Of a DNA stretch of 64,000 nt, positions 25,731 through 35,283 are shown piece by piece (within the stretch, counting starts at the first letter, position 1; each line of letters starts with the position of its first letter). Position numbers and translations under genes: made by a program. The notes below the pieces were generated by a model, which was not told the DNA's origin, ran no database searches, and saw only the letters and a program-made list of their open reading frames with translations. Origin of the DNA: Paraburkholderia acidisoli (GTDB lineage Bacteria > Pseudomonadota > Gammaproteobacteria > Burkholderiales > Burkholderiaceae); assembly GCF_009789675.1 (NCBI RefSeq), contig NZ_CP046913.1, forward strand, positions 2,170,001 to 2,234,000, in the 5' to 3' direction.

Positions 25731-27257
25731 ATGAACACGATGTCGAGAACGGCGGCGCCGCGGTTGACGCTGGCCGCCATTCCAGCCGCAGTCATGTTGT
25801 TCGCGCTTGCGCAATCCGCCCAGGCGCAGGCGCTGTCGAACCAGTCGCTCGAAGACCGTCTGAACATGCTCATGCGCGTGGTGGACGAGCAGCAGCGCCA
25901 GATCCAGTCGCTCGAACGCCAGGTGACGAACCTGGAGATGACGCAACGCGGGCGCGGCATGCCGGGCGCAGCGGCGCTCGCCGCGAGTCCCGACGCCGCG
26001 GTCGCCGACCAGCCGGGCGCCGACGGCCTGCCCGTGCCCCTGCCGCCGCTCGCCCAGGCGCTGCCGGGCGCCAACGCGCCGGGCGCGCTCACGGGCACCG
26101 CGACCGGCGTGCCGGTCAACCCGCCTTCGCCCGATGCGGGGACGACGTCGGGCGCCACGGGCGCCTCGGCGTCGAGCGGTCCGCAGCAAGGCGCGCCCGT
26201 GGGCGTGAATCCGAACGCGCCCGGCGCGGTGGCGGGCACGGGCGCCACGAACGGCACGACCGGCACCATCGGCGAAACGCAGAAAAACGCCGAGCCCTCG
26301 CGCACCCAGGCCGAAGAAGCCGTGGTGCAGCGCGAGCACGCGCCGCTGTTCGACCACAAGCTCACGCTCGACTGGGGTATCAGCGACACCTACTACGACC
26401 GCCGCCAGCTTCAGCTCTCGGGCTTCCTCGCGCTCGACGCGATCTTCCTCGGCAACATCAACCTGGGGCAGACCAAGTCCCACCAGGTGACCGCCGATCT
26501 GGACACGCGCTACGGTCTCACCGACCGCATGAGCATCGACGTGGACGTGCCCTACGTCTACCGCCACAGCAGCTTCATCGTGGGTGGCGCGGGCGGCTCG
26601 GCGAGCACGCTGTCGGACGCTTCGGTGAACTCGAACGCCATCGGCGACGTGAACTTCGGGATCTACTACCAGTTCCTGAAGGAAACCAACAATCTGCCCG
26701 ACGTGGTCGGCAGCCTGCGCGTGAAAACGCCCACGGGCACGTCGCCCTTCGGCATCAAGGTGCAGCAGCTCGCGCCCGACAACACCAACCTCGTCGCACC
26801 GAGCAAGCTGCCCACGGGCACGGGCTTCTGGAACGTCACGGCGGGCGTTTCGGTGCTGAAGACGTACGACCCGGTCGTGCTGTTCGGCAGCCTCTCGTAC
26901 ACCTATAACATCGCGCGCTCGTTCGCCGACATCTCCTCGGTGGTCGGCCAGACGCAGCCAGCCCAGGTGAAGCTCGGCGACGTCGTGCAGTTCGGCGGCG
27001 GTGTCGCGCTCGCGTTCTCCGACAAGGATTCCGCGAGCATCTCCTACACCATGGCGATCGAGCCGCAGTCGAAGACGAAGTCGCCGGGCGGCGGCTGGAC
27101 CGGCGTGCCGGGCAGCGAAACCACCGCCTCGGTGCTCAACTTCGGCCTGAATCACGTGGTCAACAAGCACCTGACGATCAACGGCGCGGTGTCGGTGGGC
27201 CTCACGCCCGACGCGCCGAACTTCGTCGTCGGCGTGCGCTTCCCTTACACCTTCTGA
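25731..27257 (+). CDS. FapF-like outer-membrane secretion pore
   Basis: A 508-residue outer-membrane protein. A signal peptide (about 1-33) is followed by a heptad-patterned helix (about 38-72, LEDRLNMLMRVVDEQQRQI then LERQVTNLE), predicted to form a coiled coil. A long Pro/Gly/Ala linker (75-190) then leads to about 300 residues of alternating amphipathic strands ending in Phe (VGVRFPYTF), the mark of outer-membrane barrels. FapF has this plan, a trimeric coiled-coil plug plus a 12-strand barrel that exports fibre subunits. The ATG at 25731 has GGGGGAAG upstream; an earlier start at 25668 would precede the signal peptide. Next gene 4 bp away. Confidence 0.82.
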   Translation: MNTMSRTAAPRLTLAAIPAAVMLFALAQSAQAQALSNQSLEDRLNMLMRVVDEQQRQIQSLERQVTNLEMTQRGRGMPGAAALAASPDAAVADQPGADGLPVPLPPLAQALPGANAPGALTGTATGVPVNPPSPDAGTTSGATGASASSGPQQGAPVGVNPNAPGAVAGTGATNGTTGTIGETQKNAEPSRTQAEEAVVQREHAPLFDHKLTLDWGISDTYYDRRQLQLSGFLALDAIFLGNINLGQTKSHQVTADLDTRYGLTDRMSIDVDVPYVYRHSSFIVGGAGGSASTLSDASVNSNAIGDVNFGIYYQFLKETNNLPDVVGSLRVKTPTGTSPFGIKVQQLAPDNTNLVAPSKLPTGTGFWNVTAGVSVLKTYDPVVLFGSLSYTYNIARSFADISSVVGQTQPAQVKLGDVVQFGGGVALAFSDKDSASISYTMAIEPQSKTKSPGGGWTGVPGSETTASVLNFGLNHVVNKHLTINGAVSVGLTPDAPNFVVGVRFPYTF

Positions 27258-27261
27258 CGAC

Positions 27262-28827
27262 ATGAGGCAGATCGTGCGCGAAACCTCTCACCTGAGCGCC
27301 ACCGTGACACCGCTTGCCGGTTCGAGCCAACGCCCGGTGGACGCGGGCGTCGTGCGCAGCGCACGCGAGGCGCGGCAAGCCGCGAGCGCGCAGCCCGCCG
27401 CGGCGCTCGAACGCACCCTGCTCTACGTGGCGCGCTCGCCCGATCCGCTGCTCGGCGCGTATCTGAAGAGCCGCGGCTGGGAACTCGCGACCGCGCGCAC
27501 CGCGCACGAAGCGTCGCGGCTCGTGAAACCCGACGCGCCGTGCGCGGGCATCGTCGATCTCACGGGCTTCGCGCCGCGCGAATTCGCCGGGCTCGAGGCG
27601 ATCCTGCGGCTGCAGCAGGTGGGCTGGATCGCGCTCACCGACGGCACCCGTATCGCCGACGCCGACGTGCGCCGCATGATCCGCCACTACTGCTTCGACT
27701 ACGTGCACATGCCGGTCGCGCACGCGACGCTCGACTATCTCGTCGGCCACGCGTTCGGCATGGTCGCGCTCTGCGATCTCGACGCGGCGGCTTCACCCGG
27801 CGCCTCCGGCGCGCCGGACGAAGACGAGATGGTGGGCACCTGCGACGCCATGCAGCAGCTCTTTCGCACCATCCGCAAGGTCGCCAACAACGACGCCTCC
27901 ATCTTCATCTCGGGCGAATCGGGCACGGGCAAGGAACTCACGGCGCTCGCGATCCACGAACGCTCGTCGCGGCGCAAGGCCCCGTTCGTGCCGATCAACT
28001 GCGGCGCGATTCCCAATCATCTTCTGCAATCCGAACTATTCGGCTACGAGCGCGGCGCGTTCACGGGCGCGAACCAGCGCAAGATCGGGCGCGTGGAGTC
28101 GGCCAACGGCGGCACGCTCTTTCTCGACGAAATCGGCGACCTGCCGCTCGAAAGCCAGGCGAGCCTGCTGCGCTTCCTGCAGGAAGGCAAGATCGAGCGG
28201 CTCGGCGGTCACGAGCAGATCAGCGTGGACGTGCGCATCATCTCGGCCACCCACGTCGATCTCGAAGCGGCCATGCGCGACGGACGCTTTCGCGCGGACC
28301 TGTTCCATCGCCTGTGCGTGCTGCGCGTGGACGAACCGCCGCTGCGCGCGCGCGGCAAGGACATCGAGATCATCGCGCATCACATGCTGCACAAGTTCAA
28401 GGGCGACAGCGCGCGACGCATTCGCGGTTTCACGCCCGACGCGATCGAAGCCATGTACAACTACAACTGGCCCGGCAACGTGCGCGAGATGATCAACCGC
28501 GTGCGGCGCGCCATCGTCATGGCCGAGAGCAAGCTGATTTCGGCCGAAGACCTCGACCTCGCGCAGTTCACGGAGCAGCAGACGGTCACGCTCGCGCAGG
28601 CGCGCGAAGCCGCCGAAAAGCGCACGATCGAGGCGGCGCTGCTGCGCCACCGGCACCGGCTGTCCGAGGCGGCCGCCGATCTCGGCATCTCGCGCGTGAC
28701 GCTGTACCGGCTGATGGGCACGCACGGCTTGCGCGACGAAAAATCGATCTTTGGCGCCGATGCGGAAAACCAGTCCGAGGATCACGCCGATACCGCCCCG
28801 GAATCGTCCACGCAAACGCAGGACTGA
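27262..28827 (+). CDS. Second sigma-54-dependent VpsR-like activator (end of fibre operon)
   Basis: A 521-residue paralogue of the regulator at 18206-19597. After an unrelated 45-residue head comes the same receiver-like domain ([26 protein letters not shown] matching DYCFDYVTVP). The AAA+ domain has GESGTGKE (about 217-224) and the sigma-54 loop GAFTGA (about 264-269), and a Fis-type helix-turn-helix follows (about 465-490, [18 protein letters not shown]). It starts 4 bp after the pore gene without a clear Shine-Dalgarno, so coupled translation is likely. Being inside the operon it could give positive feedback, or cross-talk with its paralogue. The tail is acidic. Confidence 0.88.
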   Translation: MRQIVRETSHLSATVTPLAGSSQRPVDAGVVRSAREARQAASAQPAAALERTLLYVARSPDPLLGAYLKSRGWELATARTAHEASRLVKPDAPCAGIVDLTGFAPREFAGLEAILRLQQVGWIALTDGTRIADADVRRMIRHYCFDYVHMPVAHATLDYLVGHAFGMVALCDLDAAASPGASGAPDEDEMVGTCDAMQQLFRTIRKVANNDASIFISGESGTGKELTALAIHERSSRRKAPFVPINCGAIPNHLLQSELFGYERGAFTGANQRKIGRVESANGGTLFLDEIGDLPLESQASLLRFLQEGKIERLGGHEQISVDVRIISATHVDLEAAMRDGRFRADLFHRLCVLRVDEPPLRARGKDIEIIAHHMLHKFKGDSARRIRGFTPDAIEAMYNYNWPGNVREMINRVRRAIVMAESKLISAEDLDLAQFTEQQTVTLAQAREAAEKRTIEAALLRHRHRLSEAAADLGISRVTLYRLMGTHGLRDEKSIFGADAENQSEDHADTAPESSTQTQD

Positions 28828-28895
28828 GCACGCGTCAGCCGCGTCACCCCGCTCGGGTAGAATCGGTGCGATCCCTTGGCACTTTCTCTCACCCG

Positions 28896-29393
28896 ATGAC
28901 AACCCTCACCCTTATCGTCGCGCGCGCCCGCAACGGCGTGATCGGCCGCGACAACGCGCTGCCGTGGCGACTCCCCGAAGACCTCGCGTTTTTCAAACGC
29001 ACCACGATGGGCGCGCCCATCATCATGGGCCGCAAGACGCACGAATCGATCGGCCGCGCGCTGCCGGGCCGCCGCAACATCGTCGTCACGCGCGACGCCG
29101 GCAAGCGCTTTCCCGGCTGCGACACGGCCACGAGCCTCGCCGAGGCGCTCACGCTCGCCGCGCAGGATTCGGCACCGGAGGCGTTTCTGATCGGCGGCGC
29201 GCAGTTGTATGCGGAAGGCCTCGCGCTCGCGCACGAACTCGTTGTCACCGAAATTTCGGCGGACTTCGACGGCGACGCCACGTTCCCCGCGCCCGACCTC
29301 GACGTGTGGCAGGAAACCTCGCGCGAGACGCTGCACGCGCATGCGCCGAACAACTTCGACTTCGCGTTCGTGCGGTATGCGCGGCGGGATTGA
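28896..29393 (+). CDS. folA: Dihydrofolate reductase
   Basis: NADPH-dependent reduction of dihydrofolate to tetrahydrofolate, the recycling partner of thymidylate synthase. It has 165 residues, as usual. The sequence has the N-terminal [20 protein letters not shown] with the catalytic acid in LPEDLAFFK, the NADPH motif [16 protein letters not shown], and the second cofactor loop LIGGAQLY. The start is the ATG at 28896. It lies 68 bp after the second sigma-54 regulator and may have its own promoter. Confidence 0.96.
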   Translation: MTTLTLIVARARNGVIGRDNALPWRLPEDLAFFKRTTMGAPIIMGRKTHESIGRALPGRRNIVVTRDAGKRFPGCDTATSLAEALTLAAQDSAPEAFLIGGAQLYAEGLALAHELVVTEISADFDGDATFPAPDLDVWQETSRETLHAHAPNNFDFAFVRYARRD

Positions 29394-29431
29394 AGGTTGA
29401 CAGAGGTGGGCCGAGACGCCTTGCTTTACGA

Positions 29432-29448
29432 AGTCCCAAATTGGGACT
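29432..29448. promoter_or_regulatory. Palindromic operator of higBA
   Basis: AGTCCCAA (29432-29439) and TTGGGACT (29441-29448) are perfect 8-bp arms around one base, 13 bp before the toxin start. This is where HigA-type antitoxins bind to repress their own operon. Confidence 0.7.
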
Positions 29449-29460
29449 AAACTTGACGTC

Positions 29461-29763
29461 ATGCGAATTGTTGCCCGAAAAACGCTGCTGGATTTCATCG
29501 AGAAACACGCGCAAACGCGACAGCCGCTGCTCGCGTGGTATGCCGAAGCAGCCAAAGCCGTTTGGCGCAGCCCGCAAGACATCAAGGCATACTATGCATC
29601 GGCCAGCTTCGTCGGCAGAAATCGGGTGGTGTTCAACATCAAAGGCAACGACTTTCGGCTGATCGTCGCGGTTGCCTATCAAATTGGTGTGGTCTACATC
29701 AAGTTCGTCGGGACGCATGCCGACTATGACCGGATCGACGCAGCTACTGTGGAACTGGAGTAA
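29461..29763 (+). CDS. higB: HigB-type toxin (ribosome-dependent mRNA interferase)
   Basis: A 100-residue protein of the RelE/HigB superfamily, which cuts mRNA on translating ribosomes. The typical HigB pattern is present: RKTLLDFIEKHAQTRQPL at the N-terminus, WRSPQDIKAYY, VFNIKGNDFRLIVAVAY and the end motif YIKFVGTHADYD with its conserved Lys, His and Tyr. Length is normal. The toxin gene comes first and the antitoxin follows after 4 bp, as usual for higBA. A palindrome lies just upstream. Confidence 0.9.
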   Translation: MRIVARKTLLDFIEKHAQTRQPLLAWYAEAAKAVWRSPQDIKAYYASASFVGRNRVVFNIKGNDFRLIVAVAYQIGVVYIKFVGTHADYDRIDAATVELE

Positions 29764-29767
29764 AGCG

Positions 29768-30130
29768 ATGAATATTCGTCCGCTGCACACTGAGGCAGAT
29801 TACCGCCACGCGCTCGCCACCGTGGCAACGCTCGTCGACATCGATCCAGCGCAAGGCACGCCTGAAGGCGATGAGCTGGAAATTCTCTCGATCCTCGTCG
29901 AGCGCTACGAAACCGAGCATTTTTCGATGGCGGCGCCCGACCCCATCGAAGCCATCAAGTTCCGGATGGAGCAGCAAGGTTTGTCGGTACCGGACATGCA
30001 ACCGTATATCGGTAACGCCAACCGGGTCTACGAGGTACTGGCCGGCAAACGCGCTCTAAGCCTCGCGATGATTCGGCGGCTGCACGCGGGGCTGCACATT
30101 CCAGCCGAAGTACTGATCGGCGGGTGCTGA
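29768..30130 (+). CDS. higA: HigA-type antitoxin (helix-turn-helix)
   Basis: A 120-residue antitoxin. The N-terminal part ([17 protein letters not shown]) and the acidic middle ([18 protein letters not shown]) match the HigA/XRE group. The C-terminal part (about 65-115: [40 protein letters not shown]) is an XRE-type DNA-binding fold. It neutralises HigB and represses the operon. The ATG at 29768 is used; an upstream frame to 29672 overlaps the toxin gene. A strong terminator follows. Confidence 0.9.
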   Translation: MNIRPLHTEADYRHALATVATLVDIDPAQGTPEGDELEILSILVERYETEHFSMAAPDPIEAIKFRMEQQGLSVPDMQPYIGNANRVYEVLAGKRALSLAMIRRLHAGLHIPAEVLIGGC

Positions 30131-30156
30131 GCAAGGCCCTCACCCCGCCCCAACGC

Positions 30157-30185
30157 AAAACGGCACGCCAAGGCGTGCCGTTTTT
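30157..30185. terminator. Bidirectional terminator of higBA and pmbA
   Basis: CGGCACGCC (30161-30169) and GGCGTGCCG (30172-30180) with a 2-nt central gap, A4 before and T5 after. It lies between convergent genes. Confidence 0.9.
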
Positions 30186-30222
30186 CTTTCCATTCGCGGA
30201 TCGAGCCGCAGAAAAAAACCCC

Positions 30223-31593
30223 TTACTGCCCCGCGATCGTCATGCGTTCGATCAGCACCGAGCCGGTCTGGCGCGTGCCGCGCGCGAGCGTGTCCGCGCC
30301 CACCGCGACGATGTTGTGGAACATCTCCTGCAGCGTGGACGCGACCGTGATTTCTTCCACCGGATACTGGATCACGCCGTTCTCGACCCAGAAACCCGAC
30401 GCGCCGCGCGAATAATCGCCCGTCACGAAGTTCACGCCCTGCCCCATCAGTTCGGTCAGCAGGAGACCCGTGCCGAGCTTCTTGAGCATGGCCTCGAAGT
30501 CGTCCTCGGCCTGCGTGAGCGAGCTTTGCAGTTGCAGGTTGTGCGAGCCGCCCGCGTTGCCGGTGGTCTGCATGCCGAGCTTGCGCGCCGAATACGACGA
30601 GAGGAAATAGCCCTGCACGATGCCGTCCTTGACGACTTCGCGGCGCTGCGTGCGCACGCCTTCTTCGTCGAACGGCGCGCTGCCGGCCGCGCGCGGCACG
30701 TGCGGATCTTCCACCACCTGGATATGCGGCGCGAACACCGGCTTGCCGAGGCTATCCACGAGGAACGAGGTCTTGCGATACAGCGCGCCGCCGCTCACGG
30801 CCTGCACGAACGCGCCGAGCAGGCCCGCCGCGAGCGGCGCCTCGAACAGCACCGGCACCTTGCGCGTGTCGAGGCTGCGCGCGTTCAGACGCGCGAGCGC
30901 GCGCTCCGCGGCATAGCGGCCCACGGCTTCGGGCGAGGCGAGTTCGGCCGCGCTGCGGCGCGAGGTGTACCAGTCGTCGCGCTGCATGTGGCGGCCCGTG
31001 CCCGCGATGGGCGCGCACGAGACGTAGTGGCGCGAGTACGGATAGCCGCCCACGAAGCCGCCGCTGGTGGCGAGCACGAACTGCGAGTGCTGCGCGGAGA
31101 CGCTCGCGCCTTCCGAGTTCTTCACGCGCGGATCGACGGCGAACGCGGCGTCTTCGGCGCGGCGCGCGATCTCCACGGCTTCTTCCGCCGAGAGATTCCA
31201 CGGGTGATAGAGGTCGAGGTCGCGCGGCGCGGTTTCGAGCAGGTCGGGCTCGGCGAGGCCCGCGCAGTCGTCGTCGGCGGTGAAGCGCGCGATGTTGTAC
31301 GCGGCCGCCACGGTGTCCTTGAGCGCCTGCGGCGAAAAGTCCGAGGTGCTCGCGTTGCCGCGTTTCTGGCCGATATAGACGGTCACGCCGACCATCTTGT
31401 CGCGGTTATGCTCGATGGTTTCGACTTCGCCGCGCCGCACCGAGACGGACAAGCCGTCGCCCTCGGAGATTTCGGTCGCCGCGTCGCTCGCGCCGAGCGT
31501 CTTCGCATGGCGAAGGATCTCCGAGGCGATCTCTCTGAGTTCGTCCTGGGTGTGCGGGAAAAAGCGCTGCCGGGCTTCGATGTCTGCTGCCAT
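30223..31593 (-). CDS. pmbA: TldD/PmbA-family metallopeptidase subunit PmbA
   Basis: The PmbA (TldE) partner of TldD, a heterodimeric metallopeptidase that trims unfolded or modified peptides in the cytosol. It has 456 residues, normal size. Family landmarks include [21 protein letters not shown] near the N-terminus, [20 protein letters not shown] around 250, and the end block [20 protein letters not shown]. PmbA itself lacks the zinc ligands, which are in TldD. The ATG at 31593 is chosen over an upstream frame to 31719. tldD is not in this window. The downstream hairpin is shared with higBA. Confidence 0.92.
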   Translation of the reverse strand: MAADIEARQRFFPHTQDELREIASEILRHAKTLGASDAATEISEGDGLSVSVRRGEVETIEHNRDKMVGVTVYIGQKRGNASTSDFSPQALKDTVAAAYNIARFTADDDCAGLAEPDLLETAPRDLDLYHPWNLSAEEAVEIARRAEDAAFAVDPRVKNSEGASVSAQHSQFVLATSGGFVGGYPYSRHYVSCAPIAGTGRHMQRDDWYTSRRSAAELASPEAVGRYAAERALARLNARSLDTRKVPVLFEAPLAAGLLGAFVQAVSGGALYRKTSFLVDSLGKPVFAPHIQVVEDPHVPRAAGSAPFDEEGVRTQRREVVKDGIVQGYFLSSYSARKLGMQTTGNAGGSHNLQLQSSLTQAEDDFEAMLKKLGTGLLLTELMGQGVNFVTGDYSRGASGFWVENGVIQYPVEEITVASTLQEMFHNIVAVGADTLARGTRQTGSVLIERMTIAGQ

Positions 31594-31905
31594 TGTCGTT
31601 ACGGTCCGGTTCTGGGCCACGCGTTGCCGTGGCCCGCTGATGTCGTGTTGCGCTGCGCGCGGTCGCGGCATCGCGCTGAAATGCGCGCGCCGCGTTCGGC
31701 AAACGCATCCCGCGATCATAGCAAGGTATGCGAACCCGCATCGAGGGCGCTTCTTTCATGCCGGGTTCACGCTGGGTTCGCGCTGGGTTCACGCCGGGTT
31801 CGCGCGCCGTCCCCGCGTCGCGCTCGCCCGGCGCCACGCCGCTGCATCGCCCAACGAACGCCGCGCGCAACGGCCCTCGCGCACGCGCGCGTTACAATAC
31901 GCGCC
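31594..31905. repeat. Divergent intergenic region with four 11-bp repeats
   Basis: Four tandem copies of GGGTTC(A/G)CGCT lie at 31763-31806. TACAAT at 31893-31898 lies only 7 bp before the darP start, implying a leaderless or very short leader if it is the -10 box. No gene is seen in this 312-bp stretch. Confidence 0.6.
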
Positions 31906-32508
31906 ATGAAACGCAAAACCCGCATTCAACCGATGAACGACGCTGTCGCCGAACCCGACGACAACGGTTACGATCGCCCGAGCAAATCGCAGCTCAAGCG
32001 CGAAATGGAAGCGCTCCAGGAACTCGGCCAGGCCCTCGTGGAACTGCCGAAGGACGCGCTCAAGCGCATGCCCATGACGGAAGACCTCGCGGACGCCGTC
32101 CACGAGTGCCGCCGCATCACCGACCACGAAGGCAAGCGCCGCCAGCTCCAGTACGTGGGCCGCATGATGCGCGGCCTGACGGAGGCCGAAGTGGCCGCGC
32201 TGCGCACCAAGTTCGAAGAACATCGCGGCGTGAACAAGGCCGCCACGGCGCGCCTGCACTGGATCGAGCGCACCCGCGAAAAGCTGCTCGCCGACGACGC
32301 CGCGCTCACCGAATTCGTGCGCCAGCACCCGGCCGCCGACCCGCAGGAAGGCCGCACGCTGATCCGCAACGCCCGCCGCGAGCACGAGCAGTCGAAACCG
32401 CCCAAGTACTTCCGCGAACTGTTCCAGTGGATCAAGGACGTGAGCGCGCAAGGCAACGAGAGCGACGACACGGCGGAAGAAGGCGATCACGACGATGACG
32501 AAACCTGA
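31906..32508 (+). CDS. darP: Ribosome-associated protein DarP (YjgA, DUF615)
   Basis: A 200-residue protein of the DUF615/YjgA family, which associates with late 50S assembly intermediates. The core is highly charged and helical: [21 protein letters not shown] near the N-terminus, then DEGKRRQ-type basic motifs ([15 protein letters not shown]) and the [20 protein letters not shown] segment. The C-terminus is acidic (EGDHDDDET). It overlaps the start of mogA by 14 bp, so the two form an operon. Confidence 0.92.
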   Translation: MKRKTRIQPMNDAVAEPDDNGYDRPSKSQLKREMEALQELGQALVELPKDALKRMPMTEDLADAVHECRRITDHEGKRRQLQYVGRMMRGLTEAEVAALRTKFEEHRGVNKAATARLHWIERTREKLLADDAALTEFVRQHPAADPQEGRTLIRNARREHEQSKPPKYFRELFQWIKDVSAQGNESDDTAEEGDHDDDET

Positions 32509-33133
32509 CGTGAGACCTGAGCGCAACCACCCTGACGAACTCGTGATCGGCCTCGTGTCGGTCAGCGACCGCGCGACCGCGGGCGTCTACGAGGACAAGG
32601 GCATTCCCGCTCTCATGGCTTGGCTCGGCAGCGCCTTCAAGACGCCGTGGCGCGCCGAAACCCGCCTGATCCACGACGACGCGGCCACGATCTCGGCCAC
32701 GCTCACGGCGCTAGTAGACGGCCTCGGCTGCGATCTCGTGCTCACCACCGGCGGCACCGGCCCCGCGCGCCGCGACGTCACGCCCGAAGCCACGCTCGCG
32801 GTCGCCACGAAGGCAATGCCCGGCTTCGGCGAGCAGATGCGCCAGATCAGCCTGAATTTCGTGCCGACGGCGATCCTTTCGCGCCAGGTGGCCGTGATTC
32901 GCGAAACCGCCGCTCACGCCGCGCTCATCATCAACCTGCCCGGTCAGCCGAAGTCGATCAAGGAAACGCTCGAAGGCCTGCGCGACGAGCATGGCGCCGT
33001 GAAGGTGCCGGGTATCTTCGCGGCGGTGCCGTATTGCATCGACCTGATCGGCGGCCCGTATATCGAAACCGATCCGAACGTGGTGGCCGCGTTCCGCCCG
33101 AAAAGCGCGCAGCGCGCGCCGCGCGCGGAATGA
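32495..33133 (+). CDS. mogA: Molybdopterin adenylyltransferase
   Basis: Activates molybdopterin by adenylation before molybdenum insertion. It has 212 residues, slightly longer than E. coli MogA because of an N-terminal tail ([15 protein letters not shown]) and a short basic C-terminal tail. Conserved features are [18 protein letters not shown], the nucleotide-binding [17 protein letters not shown] near 90-106 and [16 protein letters not shown] near 150. It is translationally coupled to darP by overlap. Followed by a terminator. Confidence 0.93.
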   Translation: MTKPDVRPERNHPDELVIGLVSVSDRATAGVYEDKGIPALMAWLGSAFKTPWRAETRLIHDDAATISATLTALVDGLGCDLVLTTGGTGPARRDVTPEATLAVATKAMPGFGEQMRQISLNFVPTAILSRQVAVIRETAAHAALIINLPGQPKSIKETLEGLRDEHGAVKVPGIFAAVPYCIDLIGGPYIETDPNVVAAFRPKSAQRAPRAE

Positions 33134-33157
33134 CGCCTCTCCGCGTCACTATGAAAA

Positions 33158-33192
33158 ACGCGCGGCCCGCCTGAACGGACCGCGCGTTTTTT
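33158..33192. terminator. Terminator between mogA and orn
   Basis: ACGCGCGG (33158-33165) pairs with CCGCGCGT (33180-33187), A-run before and T6 (33187-33192) after. It serves both convergent genes. Confidence 0.85.
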
Positions 33193-33250
33193 GTTTTCAG
33201 CGCTGCTTTGTTACGGCATTGAGTACGGCACCAGGCGCCGCCAGCCAGCC

Positions 33251-33880
33251 TTACAGCGCCGGCCCCGCCGCGCCGGAAGCCGCGTCGGGCGCGATGCCGC
33301 TGCCCGGAATCAGGAAATGCTCGCGGTAGTACTTGAGTTCGTCGATCGACTCGTGGATGTCGGCGAGCGCCGTGTGCATCGCGCGCTTCTGGAAGCCCTT
33401 GTAGATGGCCGGTTGCCAGCGGCGGCACAGTTCCTTGAGCGTGCTCACGTCGAGATTGCGATAGTGGAAGAAGCGCTCCAGCGTGGGCATCCAGCGCGCC
33501 ATGAAGCGGCGGTCCTGGCAAATGGAATTGCCGCACATCGGCGACTTGCCCGGCGGCACGTATTGCGCGAGAAACGCCATGATCTGTTCGGTGGCCGTTT
33601 CTTCGTCGATAGTCGAGGCGCGCACGCGCTCGGTGAGGCCCGAGCGGCCGTGCGTGTTGCGGTTCCACTCGTCCATGCGGTCGAGCACCGACTCCGGCTG
33701 ATGTATCGCGATCACCGGGCCTTCAATGAGCTTGTCGAGCGTCGAGTTCGTGACCACGACCGCGATCTCGATGATGCGGTCGTTGTCGGGATCGAGGCCC
33801 GTCATTTCCATGTCGAGCCAGATCAGGTTCATGTCGGTGCGTTCGATCGACGCGGTCTGGTCGGAGGTGATGTCAGTCAT
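33251..33880 (-). CDS. orn: Oligoribonuclease
   Basis: 3'-5' exonuclease of the DEDDh family that degrades short RNAs, including pGpG, the breakdown product of cyclic di-GMP. It has 209 residues from the ATG at 33880, or 193 from the internal ATG at 33832, which is nearer the family norm. The first acidic pair is in [14 protein letters not shown], the second in [13 protein letters not shown], and the final His/Asp in [20 protein letters not shown]. It is divergent from the M48 peptidase gene. Essential in many Proteobacteria. Confidence 0.94.
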   Translation of the reverse strand: MTDITSDQTASIERTDMNLIWLDMEMTGLDPDNDRIIEIAVVVTNSTLDKLIEGPVIAIHQPESVLDRMDEWNRNTHGRSGLTERVRASTIDEETATEQIMAFLAQYVPPGKSPMCGNSICQDRRFMARWMPTLERFFHYRNLDVSTLKELCRRWQPAIYKGFQKRAMHTALADIHESIDELKYYREHFLIPGSGIAPDAASGAAGPAL

Positions 33881-33971
33881 GAGAGGCAACCTGGAAACGG
33901 GGGAAGCGCGGCAAGCGGGCCGCACACGCGCGTCGACACAGCGAGGATGCGATGCCGGGCCGGCAAGAACA

Positions 33972-33977
33972 TATAAT
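33972..33977 (+). promoter_or_regulatory. Consensus -10 box before the M48 peptidase gene
   Basis: TATAAT, a perfect -10 hexamer, 28 bp upstream of the ATG at 34006. No good -35 box is seen 16-18 bp upstream. Confidence 0.45.
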
Positions 33978-34005
33978 TGTCGCATAGATACCACGGACTT
34001 CCTGG

Positions 34006-35283
34006 ATGCCTAATCTGTCCCCCTCCCCGGCGCTGTACTTCAGCGCACTGTTCGTCGTGGCCGTGCTCGGCATGGTCGCGACCAAGCTTTGGCTCGCTTC
34101 GCGCCAGGTTCGCTTCGTCGCGGCGCACCGCGAGGCCGTGCCCGCGCAATTCGCCTCCACCATCGCGCTCACGGCGCACCAGCGCGCCGCCGATTACACC
34201 ATCGCGCGCACACGCCTCGGCATGATCGAAATCGTGCTGAGCGCCGTGGTGCTGATCGCGCTCACGCTGCTCGGCGGCGTGCAGGCGGTCGATCTCGGCA
34301 TGTCGGACGCGCTCGGCCGCGACTATGTCGGCCAGATCGCGTTGATCGCCGCCGTGCTGGCCATTTCGGGCGTGGTCGAGCTGCCGCTCGATTACTACCG
34401 CCAGTTCGTGGTCGAGGAGCGTTTCGGCTTCAATCGCATGACGAAGCGCATTTTCTTCATGGACCGCATCAAGGGTCTGGTGATCGGCGCGGCGTTCGGC
34501 ATTCCGCTGCTGTTCGTCGTGCTCTGGCTGATGAAGCAGGCCGGCAGCTACTGGTGGCTGTGGACGTGGGCCGTGTGGGTCGCGTTCCAGATGCTCGTGC
34601 TGGTGCTCTACCCGAGCTTCATCGCGCCGCTCTTCAACAAGTTCGAACCGCTGCGCGACGAAGCGCTGCGCTCGCGTATCGAGGCGCTCATGCAACGCTG
34701 CGGCTTTGCGGCCAAGGGCTTGTTCGTGATGGACGGCAGCCGCCGCTCGGCGCACGGCAACGCCTATTTCACGGGCTTCGGCGCGGCCAAGCGCATCGTG
34801 TTCTTCGACACCCTGCTCGCGCGTCTCTCGGGCAGCGAGATCGAAGCCGTGCTCGCGCACGAACTCGGCCACTTCAAGCGCCGCCACGTCATCAAGCGCA
34901 TGGTCGTCACGTTCGCGATCAGCCTCGTGCTGCTCGCGCTGCTCGGCTGGCTCTCGCAGCGCGTGTGGTTCTTCGAAGGCCTCGGCGTGCGGCCCTCGCT
35001 GCTCGGCGGCAACGAAGGCCTCGCGCTCGTGCTGTTCTTCCTCGCGGTGCCCGTGTTCCTGTTCTTCGTCACGCCGCTCGGCAGCCTCTCGTCGCGCAAG
35101 CACGAGTTCGAAGCCGACGCCTTCGCCGCCACGCAAACCGACGCGCAGCACCTCGTCAACGCGCTCGTGAAGCTCTACGAAGACAACGCGTCCACGCTCA
35201 CGCCCGACCCGCTCTACACCGCGTTCTATTACTCGCATCCGCCGGCGTCGCAGCGGATCGACCGCCTGCTCGCGCACGCATGA
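34006..35283 (+). CDS. M48-family membrane metallopeptidase (Ste24-like)
   Basis: A 425-residue integral membrane zinc peptidase of the CAAX-protease/Ste24 branch of M48. The zinc motif HELGHF lies near residue 285, and the third ligand Glu is in HEFEADAFA near 366. About six or seven transmembrane helices flank the catalytic domain. Bacterial relatives take part in membrane-protein quality control; prenylated substrates are not expected. It overlaps rsgA by 4 bp (ATGA), so the two are co-translated. Confidence 0.9.
   Translation: MPNLSPSPALYFSALFVVAVLGMVATKLWLASRQVRFVAAHREAVPAQFASTIALTAHQRAADYTIARTRLGMIEIVLSAVVLIALTLLGGVQAVDLGMSDALGRDYVGQIALIAAVLAISGVVELPLDYYRQFVVEERFGFNRMTKRIFFMDRIKGLVIGAAFGIPLLFVVLWLMKQAGSYWWLWTWAVWVAFQMLVLVLYPSFIAPLFNKFEPLRDEALRSRIEALMQRCGFAAKGLFVMDGSRRSAHGNAYFTGFGAAKRIVFFDTLLARLSGSEIEAVLAHELGHFKRRHVIKRMVVTFAISLVLLALLGWLSQRVWFFEGLGVRPSLLGGNEGLALVLFFLAVPVFLFFVTPLGSLSSRKHEFEADAFAATQTDAQHLVNALVKLYEDNASTLTPDPLYTAFYYSHPPASQRIDRLLAHA

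Noticed and set aside
20120..28827. Curli (csg) or chaperone-usher pilus interpretation
   Set aside because: No CsgG-like lipoprotein, chaperone or usher is present. A C39 peptidase with a coiled-coil barrel fits the Fap type instead.
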